A stretch of 64,000 bases of DNA, from positions 62,001 through 126,000 of the forward strand of contig NC_018472.1 of the NCBI RefSeq assembly GCF_000277815.2, read 5' to 3'. Under the pieces are notes generated by a model that was given only the letters and a program-made list of their open reading frames with translations, was not told the origin of the DNA and did not search any database. A program made the position numbers and the translations under genes. Every line of letters begins with the position of its first letter. Position 1 is the stretch's first letter. Shown here in pieces: positions 63,364 through 64,000 of this stretch. Source of the stretch: Encephalitozoon hellem ATCC 50504 (lineage: Eukaryota > Microsporidia > Unikaryonidae).

Positions 63364-64000
63364 TTAGGCAAACATGGCCTTGAACTTCGGCTCGAACATA
63401 GAGTGGAAGCGTATAATCTTCGATCTGTCGTCGCTGCAGAGGCCGTATGTGTCGTAAAGTCTTATAAGGGACAAAACAACGTTATTGATGGCGCTCAGTG
63501 ACTTAAAAAGCTCTCCTGTTCCAATGCAGTTTTCCTCGGCAATTCTATTCCAGCTCCCATGTCTGAAAAAGTCCAGAAGGTATGAGTTCTTTATCTTGTC
63601 TAGGTTCTCCACTCTTAGGAAGGAATCGATAGTATGCAAGGGTGCAGACGACATCTTCTGTAGAGATCTCAGAATCGGCGGGTATAGCTTTGACACTGAG
63701 CTCTTCGAAATGCTATTAATCTTCCGGCAGAACTCATATACAGCAGGCTCCAGGGGAGGGAGTGTACAGCCCATATCGAACAAGAGAGGCTTTGTTTCAA
63801 AGAAGTGTGCCAATGTAATCATGAAGGCATCAGGATCCAAGGAAAGGGCCCCACTCTCCAAAAGAAGAGCAAACGATAGGATTCCGGGATCAGAGTCTCT
63901 GTTTCCTATCACAAGGTCACAAAGATAGGACTTTGGCAAGAAGTATGGCTTGAGGAGACTGAGCTGATAGTTTACAAGCTCGGCCCTTCTTTCTTCGAGC
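63364..64000 (-). CDS. C-terminal part of an unknown protein (runs off the right edge)
   Basis: An open minus-strand frame continues without a stop to the last base of the window, so the TTG at 63939 is not the start and the gene begins outside. The visible 212 residues are helical, with LSFALLLESGALSLDPDAFM and a later ELFKSLSAINNVVLSLIRLY, and end FHSMFEPKFKAMFA. I recognise no family. The gene is divergent in layout from none of its visible neighbours; PITP lies 114 bases away on the same strand. Confidence 0.6.
   Translation of the reverse strand, partial: LEERRAELVNYQLSLLKPYFLPKSYLCDLVIGNRDSDPGILSFALLLESGALSLDPDAFMITLAHFFETKPLLFDMGCTLPPLEPAVYEFCRKINSISKSSVSKLYPPILRSLQKMSSAPLHTIDSFLRVENLDKIKNSYLLDFFRHGSWNRIAEENCIGTGELFKSLSAINNVVLSLIRLYDTYGLCSDDRSKIIRFHSMFEPKFKAMFA

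Noticed and set aside
1..64000. Mobile elements, CRISPR arrays, rRNA, telomeric or subtelomeric repeats
   Set aside because: None seen. No transposase or reverse transcriptase motif, no regularly spaced direct repeats and no rRNA core sequence were noticed.

Overview
The window is a dense stretch of a microsporidian nuclear genome, most like Encephalitozoon. The basis is: short intergenic spacers; almost no introns; compact versions of ordinary eukaryotic and fungal proteins; eukaryotic tRNAs without an encoded CCA; a tiny start-proximal intron in a ribosomal protein gene; and CCC/GGG or AAATTT-like signals just ahead of many start codons, as described for Encephalitozoon cuniculi. I do not assign a species. 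About 58 protein genes and 2 tRNA genes are supported. I see no mobile element, CRISPR array, rRNA or clear pseudogene.

Layout. 1-9.8 kb: the end of an unknown gene, an Ase1/PRC1/MAP65 microtubule bundler, an Encephalitozoon-type unknown, a PP5-like phosphatase with a membrane anchor, the histone-fold factor HAP5/NF-YC, a Prune/PPX1 exopolyphosphatase, a small tail-anchored protein, ribosome factor MRT4, an exportin and a small RPEL-motif protein. 9.8-24 kb: an R-SNARE, then a run of transcription genes (BRF1, a BTP histone-fold protein of SPT7/TAF8 type, TAF7, a MED10-like subunit, and the 3453-residue TRA1, which alone fills 16% of the window). 24-29.5 kb: YTM1, FCF1, an otubain-like protease, an amino-acid transporter, a secreted protein, tRNA-Leu and RPL10A. 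29.5-38.5 kb: a C2H2 zinc-finger protein, RanGAP, a WNK-type kinase, a small protein, glucose-6-phosphate isomerase, a BIR protein, RPS6 (with intron) and a PUS8/PUS9-type pseudouridine synthase.

38.5-50 kb: GWT1, a gamma-tubulin complex subunit, a RhoGAP, a U2AF65-like splicing factor, LCB2, an AAMP/SQT1-like WD protein, a degenerate EF-hand protein, ULP1, a small overlapping gene and MCM6. 50-64 kb: two unknowns, NOG1, the PP2A B55 subunit, a Qa-SNARE, an unknown, a PX protein, a coiled-coil unknown, 6-phosphogluconate dehydrogenase, an ITPase, a charged unknown, tRNA-Thr, SEC61 gamma, BRR6/BRL1, RPL21, SmG, RPS9, a PITP and the start-truncated end of an unknown gene at the right edge.

Together these are core functions: transcription initiation (Pol II and III), ribosome assembly, vesicle traffic and lipids, nuclear transport, spindle and kinetochore functions, and central carbon metabolism. 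Many genes run convergently with only 0 to 25 bases between stop codons, so their transcripts must overlap. Where an ORF could extend upstream through GTG/TTG/CTG codons, the first suitable ATG was taken as the start, usually supported by the family's N-terminus or by a CCC/GGG signal. Family calls come from motifs read by eye; no database search was run.
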